Below are positions 34,147 to 42,030 of a stretch of DNA of 51,934 nt, piece by piece; within the stretch, counting starts at the first letter, position 1; each line of letters starts with the position of its first letter. The translations under genes were made by a program, and so were the position numbers. The notes under the pieces are model-generated. The model did not search any database and was not told the DNA's origin. It saw only the letters and a program-made list of their open reading frames with translations. The stretch lies in NCBI GenBank assembly GCA_017481285.1, contig JAFUPI010000030.1, forward strand, positions 1-51,934, read 5' to 3'. Source of the DNA: Agathobacter sp. (GTDB lineage Bacteria; Bacillota; Clostridia; Lachnospirales; Lachnospiraceae).

Positions 34147-34434
34147 CTACTCCCATTGATTGCGGGCTGCTTTTGCATTTTCAAATGCTGCTTTTATAAT
34201 TTCTTCCAGTTCTTCTGGTTGAAATTTCAGGCTATTTGCGCCAAAAGTATTCGTAGAAACCACATTGCTGCCTGCCTCATAATAAGCTTTATGTATATTG
34301 GCAATCACTTCTGGATGACTAAGATTCCAATGTTCTGGATGTTCCCCTGGCTTCAAGCCGTTTGCCTGAAGCAGTGTTCCCATTCCACCATCCAGGTAGA
34401 CGATATTATTTTCTAAGTAATTTCTAAAGTTCAT
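34147..34434 (-). CDS. metH: Methionine synthase, N-terminal 95 residues of a split gene
   Basis: The start of the MetH homocysteine-binding barrel: NNIVYLDGGMGTLLQANGLK, HPEHWNLSHPEVI and VVSTNTFGANSLKF are family motifs. Reading ends at an amber TAG (34147-34149) after ARNQWE. The same frame continues EHQQMQASNTQKFIALDIG into the rest of MetH with no base lost. The break falls in a poorly conserved loop that is several residues longer than usual here. Either metH is inactivated by a nonsense mutation, or the enzyme is made as two chains by stop and restart at 34134. The ATG directly follows the TAG of the activation gene, with AGAGGTG as ribosome site. Confidence 0.88.
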   Translation of the reverse strand: MNFRNYLENNIVYLDGGMGTLLQANGLKPGEHPEHWNLSHPEVIANIHKAYYEAGSNVVSTNTFGANSLKFQPEELEEIIKAAFENAKAARNQWE

Positions 34435-35100
34435 CTATACACCTCTGTATTGGCAGTCTGTTTTTTCACAGGCTGCACATTTATTTACACTTTTTTTCTC
34501 TGTTTCATCCAAATATGTCTTGATTCCCACAAAAGCCGTTACCGATTTCGATGGCGACATAAGCAGGCTATCATTTAACGATACTCCAATTCGTTTAAAA
34601 CAGTCTAATATCTGGAAAATGTCTTTTTGGCTTTCCAACGATAAATCTCCATAGCCTGGACTAAATCTCGGTTTTAATGCCACACCCTTTTCTTTTGCCA
34701 TATCTTCACAAAAGATATCACACAAAGCTTCGATTCGCTCCGCCCCGATGGCCTGAAACAGTAATGCTTTAGATGGAGAGATACGACCATACTTTGCAAT
34801 CAAACGATCGATTTCCACTCCCAAGGTTGCTGCAAAGAGAATCGCCGTCTTGCAGTCTTTTAGGTTTTTAGCAAGATTTTGAGACTGCATCGTCAAACAT
34901 CCAAAATCACAGGTTTCCTCTGTGATAGTCACAGGTAACTCTCGGTAACATACCTTATAGCTTAGCTTTCCTCGCACTTCCTTGATACAAGCACGCAAAA
35001 GCTGTAAGAGTTCTTCGTCGTAACTCTTACAGCCTGCATATCTTAAGATTTCTTTTTCACAAAAGGGTGGTTCTTGATAAGTTTTTAACATTACACTCAT
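34435..35100 (-). CDS. Methionine synthase activation protein (separate activation domain)
   Basis: A 221-aa stand-alone version of the MetH reactivation domain, which binds S-adenosylmethionine and remethylates oxidised cobalamin. Diagnostic segment: RFSPGYGDLSLESQKDIFQI, then LNDSLLMSPSKSVTAFVG. The C-terminus adds a Cys-rich tail, CAACEKTDCQYRGV, common in the stand-alone Firmicutes form. This complements the MetH encoded next, which lacks the domain. Its ATG begins 1 nt after the metF stop, and metH begins right at its own stop, so the three are tightly coupled in translation. Confidence 0.9.
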   Translation of the reverse strand: MSVMLKTYQEPPFCEKEILRYAGCKSYDEELLQLLRACIKEVRGKLSYKVCYRELPVTITEETCDFGCLTMQSQNLAKNLKDCKTAILFAATLGVEIDRLIAKYGRISPSKALLFQAIGAERIEALCDIFCEDMAKEKGVALKPRFSPGYGDLSLESQKDIFQILDCFKRIGVSLNDSLLMSPSKSVTAFVGIKTYLDETEKKSVNKCAACEKTDCQYRGV

Positions 35101-35101
35101 T

Positions 35102-35980
35102 TTATTTTCCTAAAATATCCGAAAGATTACTCTGAATCTTTTCTGCCACATCTGGTTTATTCATAGAGTACACATGCACGTTCATGATATTATTTGCATA
35201 CAAATCAATAATCTGATCCGTAGCATATGCAATTCCCGCCTGTTTCATTGCTGCAGGGTCGGAACCAAACTTGTCTACCAGGCTCTTAAATCTCTGTGGC
35301 ATAAAGGAGCCAGAAAGCTCAATCGACCTTTTTACTTGAGAAGCATTGGTAATTGGCATGATTCCTGGAATCACTGGAACTGTAATGCCTGCCTCACGAA
35401 TCTTGTATAAAAAGTTATAAAACAGATTGTTATCAAAAAACATCTGAGTGGTGAGGAAATCACAGCCTGCATCTACCTTTTCCTTCAGACGTTTGATATC
35501 CTCCTTCTGATTGATACTTTCAGGATGAATTTCAGGATAACATGCACCTCCAATACAAAAGTCTGCATCTGCTTCTTTCAACTCTCGTATCAGTTCAATA
35601 GCATGCTGGTAATCCCAATGGCTTCGATCTGCATCCTCAAGTCCTGCCGGAATATCCCCTCTTAAAGCCATGACATTTTTAATGCCCGCAGCTTGGATTT
35701 CTGCAATCTTCTGCTGAACCATTTCCTTGCTGGAAGAAACACAGGTAAGGTGTGCCAAAGTAGGAACATCATAAAGTTCCTTGATGTTTTTCGCAATATC
35801 CAGAGTATACTTGCTGGTTCCGCCACCTGCACCATAGGTCACGCTCATAAAGGCAGGGTGAAGCTTTGCAATTTCTTCTGTTGCGGTTTTCACACTTTCA
35901 AAGCTGGTTTCTGTTTTGGGTGGAAAAACCTCAAAGGATAGTGATAATTTTTCCTGAGTTAGCAAATCTATAATTTTCAT
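35102..35980 (-). CDS. metF: Methylenetetrahydrofolate reductase
   Basis: A 292-aa flavoenzyme that reduces methylenetetrahydrofolate to methyltetrahydrofolate, the methyl donor for MetH. Motifs: LSFEVFPPKT (catalytic Glu), FMSVTYGAGGGTSKYT, THLTC-like LAHLTCVSSSKEM, NVMALRGDIP and the flavin-site segment CDFLTTQMFFDN. It is of normal length and is the first gene of the metF, activation gene, metH, rrf2, fliB operon. The frame is open to 36013, but AAGGA lies just before the ATG at 35980, where homology to MetF begins. The promoter at 36013-36041 lies only 33 nt upstream and has an inverted repeat in its spacer, implying repression by a sulfur or cysteine regulator. Confidence 0.95.
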   Translation of the reverse strand: MKIIDLLTQEKLSLSFEVFPPKTETSFESVKTATEEIAKLHPAFMSVTYGAGGGTSKYTLDIAKNIKELYDVPTLAHLTCVSSSKEMVQQKIAEIQAAGIKNVMALRGDIPAGLEDADRSHWDYQHAIELIRELKEADADFCIGGACYPEIHPESINQKEDIKRLKEKVDAGCDFLTTQMFFDNNLFYNFLYKIREAGITVPVIPGIMPITNASQVKRSIELSGSFMPQRFKSLVDKFGSDPAAMKQAGIAYATDQIIDLYANNIMNVHVYSMNKPDVAEKIQSNLSDILGK

Positions 35981-36012
35981 CTTTTTTTCCTTCTTTTCGT
36001 AATTTCTAATCA

Positions 36013-36041
36013 ATTATACCCCTGTTGGGTAGGTAAATCAA
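36013..36041 (-). promoter_or_regulatory. metF operon promoter with an operator in the spacer
   Basis: Minus-strand TTGATT, 17-nt spacer, perfect TATAAT. A perfect inverted repeat, TACCC-N5-GGGTA (36017-36031), fills the spacer up to the -10. Binding there would block RNA polymerase. The half-site TTTACCTACC nearly matches TTTACCCACC at the metY promoter. Confidence 0.75.
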
Positions 36042-36075
36042 GTGTTTCACATGTGTTTTAGAATCACTTTTTTAA

Positions 36076-36109
36076 ATAAAATATCGACACCTGCATATAC
36101 AGGTGCCGA
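36076..36109 (-). terminator. Terminator after cysK
   Basis: TCGGCACCTG pairs with CAGGTGTCGA (one G-T wobble) around a 6-nt loop, followed on the minus strand by TATTTTATTT. It separates the metY-cysK operon from the metF operon. Confidence 0.75.
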
Positions 36110-36117
36110 CGTATTTT

Positions 36118-37050
36118 TTATTCAGCAAAGAGTTGTGTTGAAAGATATCTGTCGCCAGTATCTGGAAGTAAAACAACGATGGTTTTTCCTTCATTTTCTG
36201 GGCGTTTGGCAAGCTGAATGGCTGCACATGTGGCAGCACCAGAAGAAATGCCCACCAATACCCCTTCGCTTTTTCCAATTAATTTGCCAGTTTCAAATGC
36301 ATCTTCATTGGATACTGTGATGATTTCATCATAAATCTCTGTATTGAGGACCTCTGGAACAAAGCCTGCTCCAATTCCCTGAATCTTATGTGCCCCAGCT
36401 ACGCCTGTAGATAAAACAGCTGACGAAGCTGGCTCAACCGCTACAATCTTGATATCCGGATTCTTGGATTTGAGATATTCGCCTACACCAGTTACGGTGC
36501 CACCAGTACCAACACCAGCTACAAAGATATCTACCTTTCCGTCTGTATCCTCATATATTTCAGGGCCTGTGTTTTCTCTATGCGCTTTTGGATTAGCTGC
36601 ATTAACAAATTGTCCTGGTATAAAACTATCTGGAATCTCCGCAGCCAATTCTTCTGCTTTTGCAATGGCACCCTTCATACCTTTTGCTCCTTCAGTAAGT
36701 ACCAGTTCTGCCCCATACGCTTTCATCAACTGACGACGTTCCACCGACATGGTTTCAGGCATAACTATTATGATACGATAGCCTCTTGCTGCTGCGACTG
36801 CAGCAAGACCAATACCAGTATTTCCCGAGGTTGGTTCAATAATAACAGAATTTGATTTCAGTTTTCCTGTTCTTTCTGCGTCATCAATCATCGCTTTTGC
36901 AATACGATCCTTTACCGAACCTGCTGGATTGAAATATTCCAGTTTTGCAAGAATTGTTGCTTTTAACTCTAATGCTTTTTCTATATGTGAAAGTTCTAAA
37001 AGTGGCGTGCTTCCAATAAGCTGATCCGCCGAAGTATAAATTTTAGACAT
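36118..37050 (-). CDS. cysK: Cysteine synthase (O-acetylserine sulfhydrylase)
   Basis: A 310-aa PLP enzyme making cysteine from O-acetylserine and sulfide. The PLP lysine lies in [13 protein letters not shown]; the substrate loop is [12 protein letters not shown]; the phosphate-cradle loop is [22 protein letters not shown] closes the site. All are canonical for CysK. A GTG at 37068 overlaps the metY stop, but AGGGG 8 nt before the ATG at 37050 supports this start. It follows metY directly and ends at a terminator 8 bp downstream. The pair gives sulfide incorporation into either cysteine or homocysteine. Confidence 0.96.
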   Translation of the reverse strand: MSKIYTSADQLIGSTPLLELSHIEKALELKATILAKLEYFNPAGSVKDRIAKAMIDDAERTGKLKSNSVIIEPTSGNTGIGLAAVAAARGYRIIIVMPETMSVERRQLMKAYGAELVLTEGAKGMKGAIAKAEELAAEIPDSFIPGQFVNAANPKAHRENTGPEIYEDTDGKVDIFVAGVGTGGTVTGVGEYLKSKNPDIKIVAVEPASSAVLSTGVAGAHKIQGIGAGFVPEVLNTEIYDEIITVSNEDAFETGKLIGKSEGVLVGISSGAATCAAIQLAKRPENEGKTIVVLLPDTGDRYLSTQLFAE

Positions 37051-37067
37051 ATCAAAATCCCCTTTCA

Positions 37068-38351
37068 CTATTTGATTGCATCAAACCCTTTTTGCAAATC
37101 AGCAAGAATATCATCGATATGTTCGGTTCCAATCGAAAGACGAATCGTATTTGGTTTGATATCCTGTTCTTTTAGTTCCTCTTCTGTAAGCTGACTATGC
37201 GTTGTCGTTGCAGGATGGATGACAAGGCTCTTTACATCAGCAACATTTGCAAGCAATGAGAATATTTTTAAATTATCAATAAACTTGTGTGCTTCTGCCA
37301 CTCCTCCTTTAATTTCGAAGGTAAAGATGGAACCGCCACCATTTGGAAAATACTTTTCATACAGTGTGTGATCTGGATGATTTGGTAAAGATGGATGATT
37401 TACCTTTTCTACCAGTGGGTGTGCAGAAAGGAATTCGATTACCTTCTTTGTATTTTCCGCATGGCGGTCCAGTCTTAGGGAAAGGGTTTCAGTTCCCTGC
37501 AATAACAGGAAAGCTGCAAATGGAGAAATGGTTGCTCCCATATCACGAAGTAATATCGCACGAATATAGGTTACAAACGCTGCTGGTCCAGCGGCATCTA
37601 CAAAGGCTACACCATGATAGCTTGGGTTTGGTTTTGCAATAGCTGGATATTTGTCACTGGAAGTCCAGTCGAATTTGCCTGAGTCTACGATAACACCGCC
37701 AAGTGTTGTACCATGACCTCCGATAAATTTGGTCGCAGAATGTACTACAATATCAGCACCATGCTCAATCGGACGAATGAGATACGGAGTTCCAAATGTG
37801 TTGTCCACAACCAATGGGATATTATACTTATGTGCAAGTTCTGCTAACGCATCAATATCTGGAATATCACTATTCGGGTTTCCTAAGGTTTCGATATAGA
37901 TTGCTCTAGTGTTATCCTGAATCGCATTTTCTACTTCTGTTAAATCATGGATATTTACAAAGGTCGCAGTAATTCCATAGTTTTGAAGTGTGTGTGCTAA
38001 CAAATTATAACTACCACCATAAATACTCTTCTGTGAAACAAAATGTCCACCATTCTGACCAAGTGCCTGCAATGTATAGGAAATCGCTGCTGCACCAGAA
38101 GCAAGTGCTAATGCTGCTACACCTCCTTCTAAAGCTGCAATTCTCTTTTCAAATACGTCCTGTGTAGAATTTGTCAATCTACCATAAATATTTCCTGCGT
38201 CCTGCAGTCCAAAACGAGCCGCGGCATGAGCGGAATCATGAAATACATAAGAAGTAGTTGCGTAAATTGGTACTGCGCGAGCATCTGTTGCTGGATCTGG
38301 ATTTTCTTGTCCTACGTGTAGCTGAAGTGTTTCGAATTTATAATTAGACAT
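37068..38351 (-). CDS. metY: O-acetylhomoserine sulfhydrylase
   Basis: A 427-aa PLP enzyme of the Cys/Met metabolism family that makes homocysteine from O-acetylhomoserine and sulfide. Its length fits MetY rather than cystathionine synthase or lyase (about 380-400). Motifs include [30 protein letters not shown], the PLP lysine in [11 protein letters not shown], and [11 protein letters not shown]. The homocysteine it makes feeds MetH encoded in the neighbouring operon. An AGGAAG site precedes the ATG. The promoter region carries an inverted repeat that overlaps the transcription start. Confidence 0.94.
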   Translation of the reverse strand: MSNYKFETLQLHVGQENPDPATDARAVPIYATTSYVFHDSAHAAARFGLQDAGNIYGRLTNSTQDVFEKRIAALEGGVAALALASGAAAISYTLQALGQNGGHFVSQKSIYGGSYNLLAHTLQNYGITATFVNIHDLTEVENAIQDNTRAIYIETLGNPNSDIPDIDALAELAHKYNIPLVVDNTFGTPYLIRPIEHGADIVVHSATKFIGGHGTTLGGVIVDSGKFDWTSSDKYPAIAKPNPSYHGVAFVDAAGPAAFVTYIRAILLRDMGATISPFAAFLLLQGTETLSLRLDRHAENTKKVIEFLSAHPLVEKVNHPSLPNHPDHTLYEKYFPNGGGSIFTFEIKGGVAEAHKFIDNLKIFSLLANVADVKSLVIHPATTTHSQLTEEELKEQDIKPNTIRLSIGTEHIDDILADLQKGFDAIK

Positions 38352-38375
38352 AATTACACTTCCTTTCTTTTTATT

Positions 38376-38400
38376 TACCCACCTTCATAGTAGGTTGGTA
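38376..38400 (-). promoter_or_regulatory. Operator-like inverted repeat upstream of metY
   Basis: TACCCACCT, 7-nt spacer, AGGTTGGTA (8 of 9 positions pair). It begins 3 nt after the -10 box and so covers the start point. One half-site resembles that in the metF promoter. Confidence 0.55.
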
Positions 38401-38402
38401 GT

Positions 38403-38432
38403 ATTTTAACTCTTTTCTTACTTTTTTGTCAA
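38403..38432 (-). promoter_or_regulatory. Promoter of the metY-cysK operon
   Basis: Minus-strand TTGACA, 18-nt spacer, TAAAAT. The leader to metY is about 45 nt, too short for an S-box riboswitch, which argues for repressor control. Confidence 0.7.
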
Positions 38433-38454
38433 TATTTCTACCAAAATTTTCCGT

Positions 38455-38486
38455 AAAAAAAGAGACACCTTCTATGAAGTGTCTCT
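38455..38486 (-). terminator. Terminator of the coiled-coil protein gene
   Basis: Minus-strand AGAGACACTTC pairs with GAAGGTGTCTCT (one bulged base) around a 3-nt loop and runs into seven T residues. Confidence 0.85.
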
Positions 38487-38524
38487 CCAACTTTTTATAA
38501 ATTTACATAACCATGAAAAAATTC

Positions 38525-39460
38525 TTATCCTTCCACTACCACATCTTCCAGTCTTTCCTGCAATTCTGCACGATGTCGCATACGTTCATCCCGCATATCC
38601 TTTAACACATTAATCGTGCTGGTAATCTGTTCTCTGGTATCCACTGTCTGAGATATCGCATTCTCAATCTTCGTCTTAATATCCCAATCTGTAAAGATAT
38701 TGTCAAAGAACCAGTCTGCAAATTTAGAAAAATCATCCATTTCAATCTGAATATCACTTTCGATCTGTACGTCCGCCAACTCTGTTTTAAAACGACGAAG
38801 TTCATTTCGCAAATCCGAAATCATATCCTGTGCATGGTTCATATGTTCCTGTTTCTGCATATCTACGAATATACTGTCCATGAAAGTATCCAATTCCGCC
38901 ATCGTGTGTGCTTCGTTTAATTCTGCTGAAATCTTATCTGCCAAATCAAACGCCTTATATCCAACATCCAGTGCTTCTTCCAGTTCAACAATTTCATTAC
39001 CTAAGGTCGCTAAATCTTTTTCCATCAGCATAATATCATTGGCCTTCTGCGTCGCTTCTTTTTTCAATGCACCTTTTTTCTGCTCATACAAATGCTGATA
39101 CTCCGTTTCACAGTCTGCAAGCTTCTCCAATTCTTCCTGGCAATAACTCAAATCTGCCAGAATGCCCCCCAAATCACGACGTGCCGCATCATACTTCATC
39201 GCTGCCGTATAAGCCTCCTGACGTTCCTTAGAAAGTCTTTCTTCAATACTACCTGACAAAGTAAAAAACAATGCCTTAATTGTCTTGCCCTCCAGCTTAT
39301 CCACATCCATCTGTTCTTTTTTCTTCACTTCGGCCAGTTCCGCTACCTTTTTTGCCACTTCATTTTCCTGTTTGGAAAGTTCTTTTATCTGTGTCTCCAG
39401 ACGTTTTTTCTGTGCTCTCTGTCTATGTAATTCCTTTAATTTCTCATCAAAATATGTCAT
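38525..39460 (-). CDS. Coiled-coil protein of unknown function
   Basis: A 311-aa cytoplasmic protein, almost entirely coiled coil: charged heptads run from residue 5 to about 210, and a shorter helical part follows. One conserved-looking segment, LEGKTIKALFFTLSGSIEER, breaks the heptads near residue 65; I have seen similar segments in unnamed Firmicutes proteins. No signal peptide, membrane helix or catalytic motif. A WFFDNIFTDWDIKTKIENAI segment near 255 is aromatic and acidic. AAAGGAGGG precedes the ATG at 39460 by about 8 nt; the frame is open upstream to 39490. A weak promoter (TAGAAA-N17-TATAAT, 39512-39540) overlaps the divergent flavodoxin promoter. Function unknown. Confidence 0.75.
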   Translation of the reverse strand: MTYFDEKLKELHRQRAQKKRLETQIKELSKQENEVAKKVAELAEVKKKEQMDVDKLEGKTIKALFFTLSGSIEERLSKERQEAYTAAMKYDAARRDLGGILADLSYCQEELEKLADCETEYQHLYEQKKGALKKEATQKANDIMLMEKDLATLGNEIVELEEALDVGYKAFDLADKISAELNEAHTMAELDTFMDSIFVDMQKQEHMNHAQDMISDLRNELRRFKTELADVQIESDIQIEMDDFSKFADWFFDNIFTDWDIKTKIENAISQTVDTREQITSTINVLKDMRDERMRHRAELQERLEDVVVEG

Positions 39461-39522
39461 ATAAATTCCCTCCTTTGTGTTGAAGCCCATTACACAAATG
39501 TTCCTGTACTCATTATATTACA

Positions 39523-39552
39523 TTGACTTTCATTTTTCTACCGTGATATGAT
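39523..39552 (+). promoter_or_regulatory. Promoter of the flavodoxin-aldo/keto reductase operon
   Basis: TTGACT, 18-nt spacer, TATGAT preceded by TGA (extended -10). The start codon follows 43 nt later with a GGGAGG site. Confidence 0.65.
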
Positions 39553-39595
39553 TTCTTTAAGAAAACGTTAAGGTTACAAGGGAGGGACTTGTATT

Positions 39596-40954
39596 ATGAA
39601 TATTTTAGTATTAAATGGCAGCCCGAAGGGCGATTATAGTATTACATTACATACGGTTCTTTATCTAAAAGAGCTCTATCCGCAGGACAATTTTGAAATT
39701 CTCCACGTAGGACAAAAAATTCGCAGCTTTGAAAAAGATTTTTCCGAAGCGAAAGCGATGATAGAAAAAGCGGATGTACTGCTTTTCTCTTACCCTGTTT
39801 ATACATTTATCGCACCATATCAGATGCATCGTTTCGTAGAACTGATGAAAGAAAATGGCGTATCGGTTGAAGGCAAAATCGCCACACAAATCACTACTTC
39901 CAAGCACTTCTATGATGTAACCGCACATCGTTACATTCAGGACAATGTTCAGGAAATGGGAATGAAATTTATTCGCGGTCTGTCTGCAGATATGGAAGAC
40001 CTTCCTACCGAAAAAGGACAGACAGAGGCAAAAAAATACTGGGAACATTTTCACTGGTGTGTAGAACAAGGTATTTTTGAACCATGTTATTTGAAAAACA
40101 CCGAACCTGTGCATAAAACAGTAGAAATTCCTGCTGACGCATCAACTGCTACAAGCAAGAACGCCGGCAATGTAGTTATCGTTGCTGACCTGACGCCTGA
40201 CAACAAACAACTTGCAGATATGATAGCTCGTTTCCAAGCGAAATTATCTGTAGAAAGTCGCATCGTAAACATTCAGGAGTATCCGTTCAAAGGTGGATGT
40301 ATTGGCTGTTTCAACTGTGCGACTGACGGTATCTGCATTTATAAAGACGGCTTCGACAACTTTTTGCGTGAAGATATTCAAAAAGCGGATGCTATCATTT
40401 ATGCATTTTCCATCAAGGATCACTCCATGGGTACTCGCTTTAAGATGTACGATGACCGTCAGTTCTGTAATGGTCACCGCACCGTAACCATGGGCATGCC
40501 AATCGGCTATCTCATCAGTGGAAATTACTCGGAAGAACAGAACCTCCAGATGATTTTGGAAGGACGAGCACAGGTAGGCGGTAATATTCTGACTGGTATT
40601 GCAACAGATGAATTTGCACCAAATGAAACGATCGACCAGGTAGTTGCATCACTAGAATATGCTTTGGAACATAAAAACACGCAACCACAAAACTTCTATG
40701 GCGTAGGCGGTATGAAAATCTTCCGTGATTTGATTTATCAGATGCAGGGTATGATGAAGGCTGACTATAAGTTCTTCAAATCCCATGGACAGTTTGACTT
40801 CCCACAGAAGAAAAAGGGTACGATTATTGGCATGTATTTGGTAGGTGCAATGCTTTCTAACAAAACACTCAAGGCTAAAATGGGTAACAATATGAACGAA
40901 GGCATGGTTGCTCCATATCGAAAAGTAATTGAAGACTTGAAGAAATCAAAATAA
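39596..40954 (+). CDS. Tandem NADPH-dependent FMN reductase / flavodoxin-like protein
   Basis: A 452-aa protein with two flavodoxin-fold domains. The first (about 1-165) starts MNILVLNGSPKGDYS, the flavin phosphate loop of NADPH-dependent FMN reductases, with FSYPVYTFIAPYQ later. The second (about 190-370) has degenerate loop residues but holds GGCIGCFNCATDGICIYKD, a Cys-rich segment typical of iron-sulfur flavoprotein-like NAD(P)H reductases. The last 80 residues are a helical extension. It likely moves electrons between NAD(P)H, flavin and another carrier. The next gene, 15 nt downstream, is an aldo/keto reductase with 4Fe-4S motifs, so the pair may form one redox unit. Physiological substrate unknown. 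Confidence 0.82.
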   Translation: MNILVLNGSPKGDYSITLHTVLYLKELYPQDNFEILHVGQKIRSFEKDFSEAKAMIEKADVLLFSYPVYTFIAPYQMHRFVELMKENGVSVEGKIATQITTSKHFYDVTAHRYIQDNVQEMGMKFIRGLSADMEDLPTEKGQTEAKKYWEHFHWCVEQGIFEPCYLKNTEPVHKTVEIPADASTATSKNAGNVVIVADLTPDNKQLADMIARFQAKLSVESRIVNIQEYPFKGGCIGCFNCATDGICIYKDGFDNFLREDIQKADAIIYAFSIKDHSMGTRFKMYDDRQFCNGHRTVTMGMPIGYLISGNYSEEQNLQMILEGRAQVGGNILTGIATDEFAPNETIDQVVASLEYALEHKNTQPQNFYGVGGMKIFRDLIYQMQGMMKADYKFFKSHGQFDFPQKKKGTIIGMYLVGAMLSNKTLKAKMGNNMNEGMVAPYRKVIEDLKKSK

Positions 40955-40969
40955 TAGAAAGGTGATTTT

Positions 40970-41977
40970 ATGAAATACGTTACACTTGGAAAAACTGGAC
41001 TTAACATCTCCCGTCTCGGATTCGGTGGCATACCGATTCAAAAGGTTGACGCAGAAACTACCCGCACATTAATAAAAGCCATGGCAGACAAAGGCATCAA
41101 CTATATCGACACTGCCAGAGGATATACCGTCAGTGAAGAATTTTTAGGCTATGCATTAGAAGGCTTGCGTGACAAATTCGTCCTTGCTACCAAGAGCATG
41201 TCTCGTACCAAAGATGCCATGGCCACTGATATTGATATCAGCTTACATAACTTAAAAACAAATTACATTGATTTGTATCAGGTGCATAACCCTACACTGG
41301 AACAGTTAGAACAGGTTGTTGCTCCCGGTGGTGCTTTGGAAGCACTTATCGAAGCCAAAGCTACTGGAAAAATTGGCCATATTGGCCTCACTTGTCATAC
41401 GGTAGGCATCTTTGAAAAAGCACTTCAATACGACTGGGTGGAAACTATCATGTTTCCATACAATATCATCGAAAATCAGGGCGAAGAACTCATGCGTAAG
41501 TGTACCGAGAAAAACATTGGTTTTATCGTAATGAAGCCACTGGCTGGTGGTGCTATCGATGACCCGGAACTGGCACTTCGTTACATCTGTGCAAACACAG
41601 ACGTTTCTGTAGTCATTCCAGGGATGTATGATGTGAAAGAAATCGAGCAGAATCTCGCAGCCGTAGAAAATGATGCACCATTTACCGAAGCAGAGCTTCA
41701 GAAAATGGAAGACATCCGCCAATCCCTTGGCACGAATTTCTGTCGTCGCTGCAATTACTGTCAGCCTTGCTCCGCAGGTATCGGCATTTCCGCCTTCTTC
41801 ATTTTGGAAGGCTACTATGACCGTTACGGCTTACAGGATTGGGCCAAAACCCGCTACGATTCCACACCTATCAAAGCCAGTGCTTGTATCGACTGTGGTG
41901 CCTGCGAACCTAGATGTCCTTACAATCTGCCAATCCGCCAGATGTTGAAGGGAATTGTGGAGAAGTTTGAAAAATAA
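40970..41977 (+). CDS. Aldo/keto reductase with C-terminal 4Fe-4S ferredoxin motifs
   Basis: A 335-aa oxidoreductase. The first 260 residues form the aldo/keto reductase barrel: LGKTGLNISRLGFGG, then NYIDTARGYTVSE (Asp and Tyr), VLATKS (Lys) and LYQVHNP (His). The C-terminal 75 residues carry CRRCNYCQPC and CIDCGACEPRCP, expected to bind iron-sulfur clusters. This subclass is common in anaerobes; in vivo substrates are mostly unknown. It is cotranscribed with the tandem flavodoxin-like protein, which could supply electrons, and ends at a strong terminator. An AAAGGTGA site precedes the ATG. Confidence 0.9.
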   Translation: MKYVTLGKTGLNISRLGFGGIPIQKVDAETTRTLIKAMADKGINYIDTARGYTVSEEFLGYALEGLRDKFVLATKSMSRTKDAMATDIDISLHNLKTNYIDLYQVHNPTLEQLEQVVAPGGALEALIEAKATGKIGHIGLTCHTVGIFEKALQYDWVETIMFPYNIIENQGEELMRKCTEKNIGFIVMKPLAGGAIDDPELALRYICANTDVSVVIPGMYDVKEIEQNLAAVENDAPFTEAELQKMEDIRQSLGTNFCRRCNYCQPCSAGIGISAFFILEGYYDRYGLQDWAKTRYDSTPIKASACIDCGACEPRCPYNLPIRQMLKGIVEKFEK

Positions 41978-41989
41978 GTATTATTAACC

Positions 41990-42022
41990 AAAAGGAGAGA
42001 CTCTATATGAGCCTCTCCTTTT
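41990..42022. terminator. Bidirectional terminator between convergent operons
   Basis: AAAAGGAGAG pairs with CTCTCCTTTT, with further pairing inside (ACTC / TGAG). T-tracts flank both sides, so it can stop the reductase transcript on the plus strand and the GH3 transcript on the minus strand. Confidence 0.8.
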
Positions 42023-42030
42023 TCATTAAA

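Noticed and set aside
34147-34149. TAG in metH read as pyrrolysine
   Set aside because: The codon is in a non-conserved loop, MetH is not a pyrrolysine enzyme, and no pyl genes are in the window; a nonsense change or restart is simpler.
36042-36083. S-box (SAM) riboswitch upstream of metF
   Set aside because: The promoter lies 33 nt before the ATG, leaving no room for an S-box leader; the nearby hairpin is the cysK terminator.
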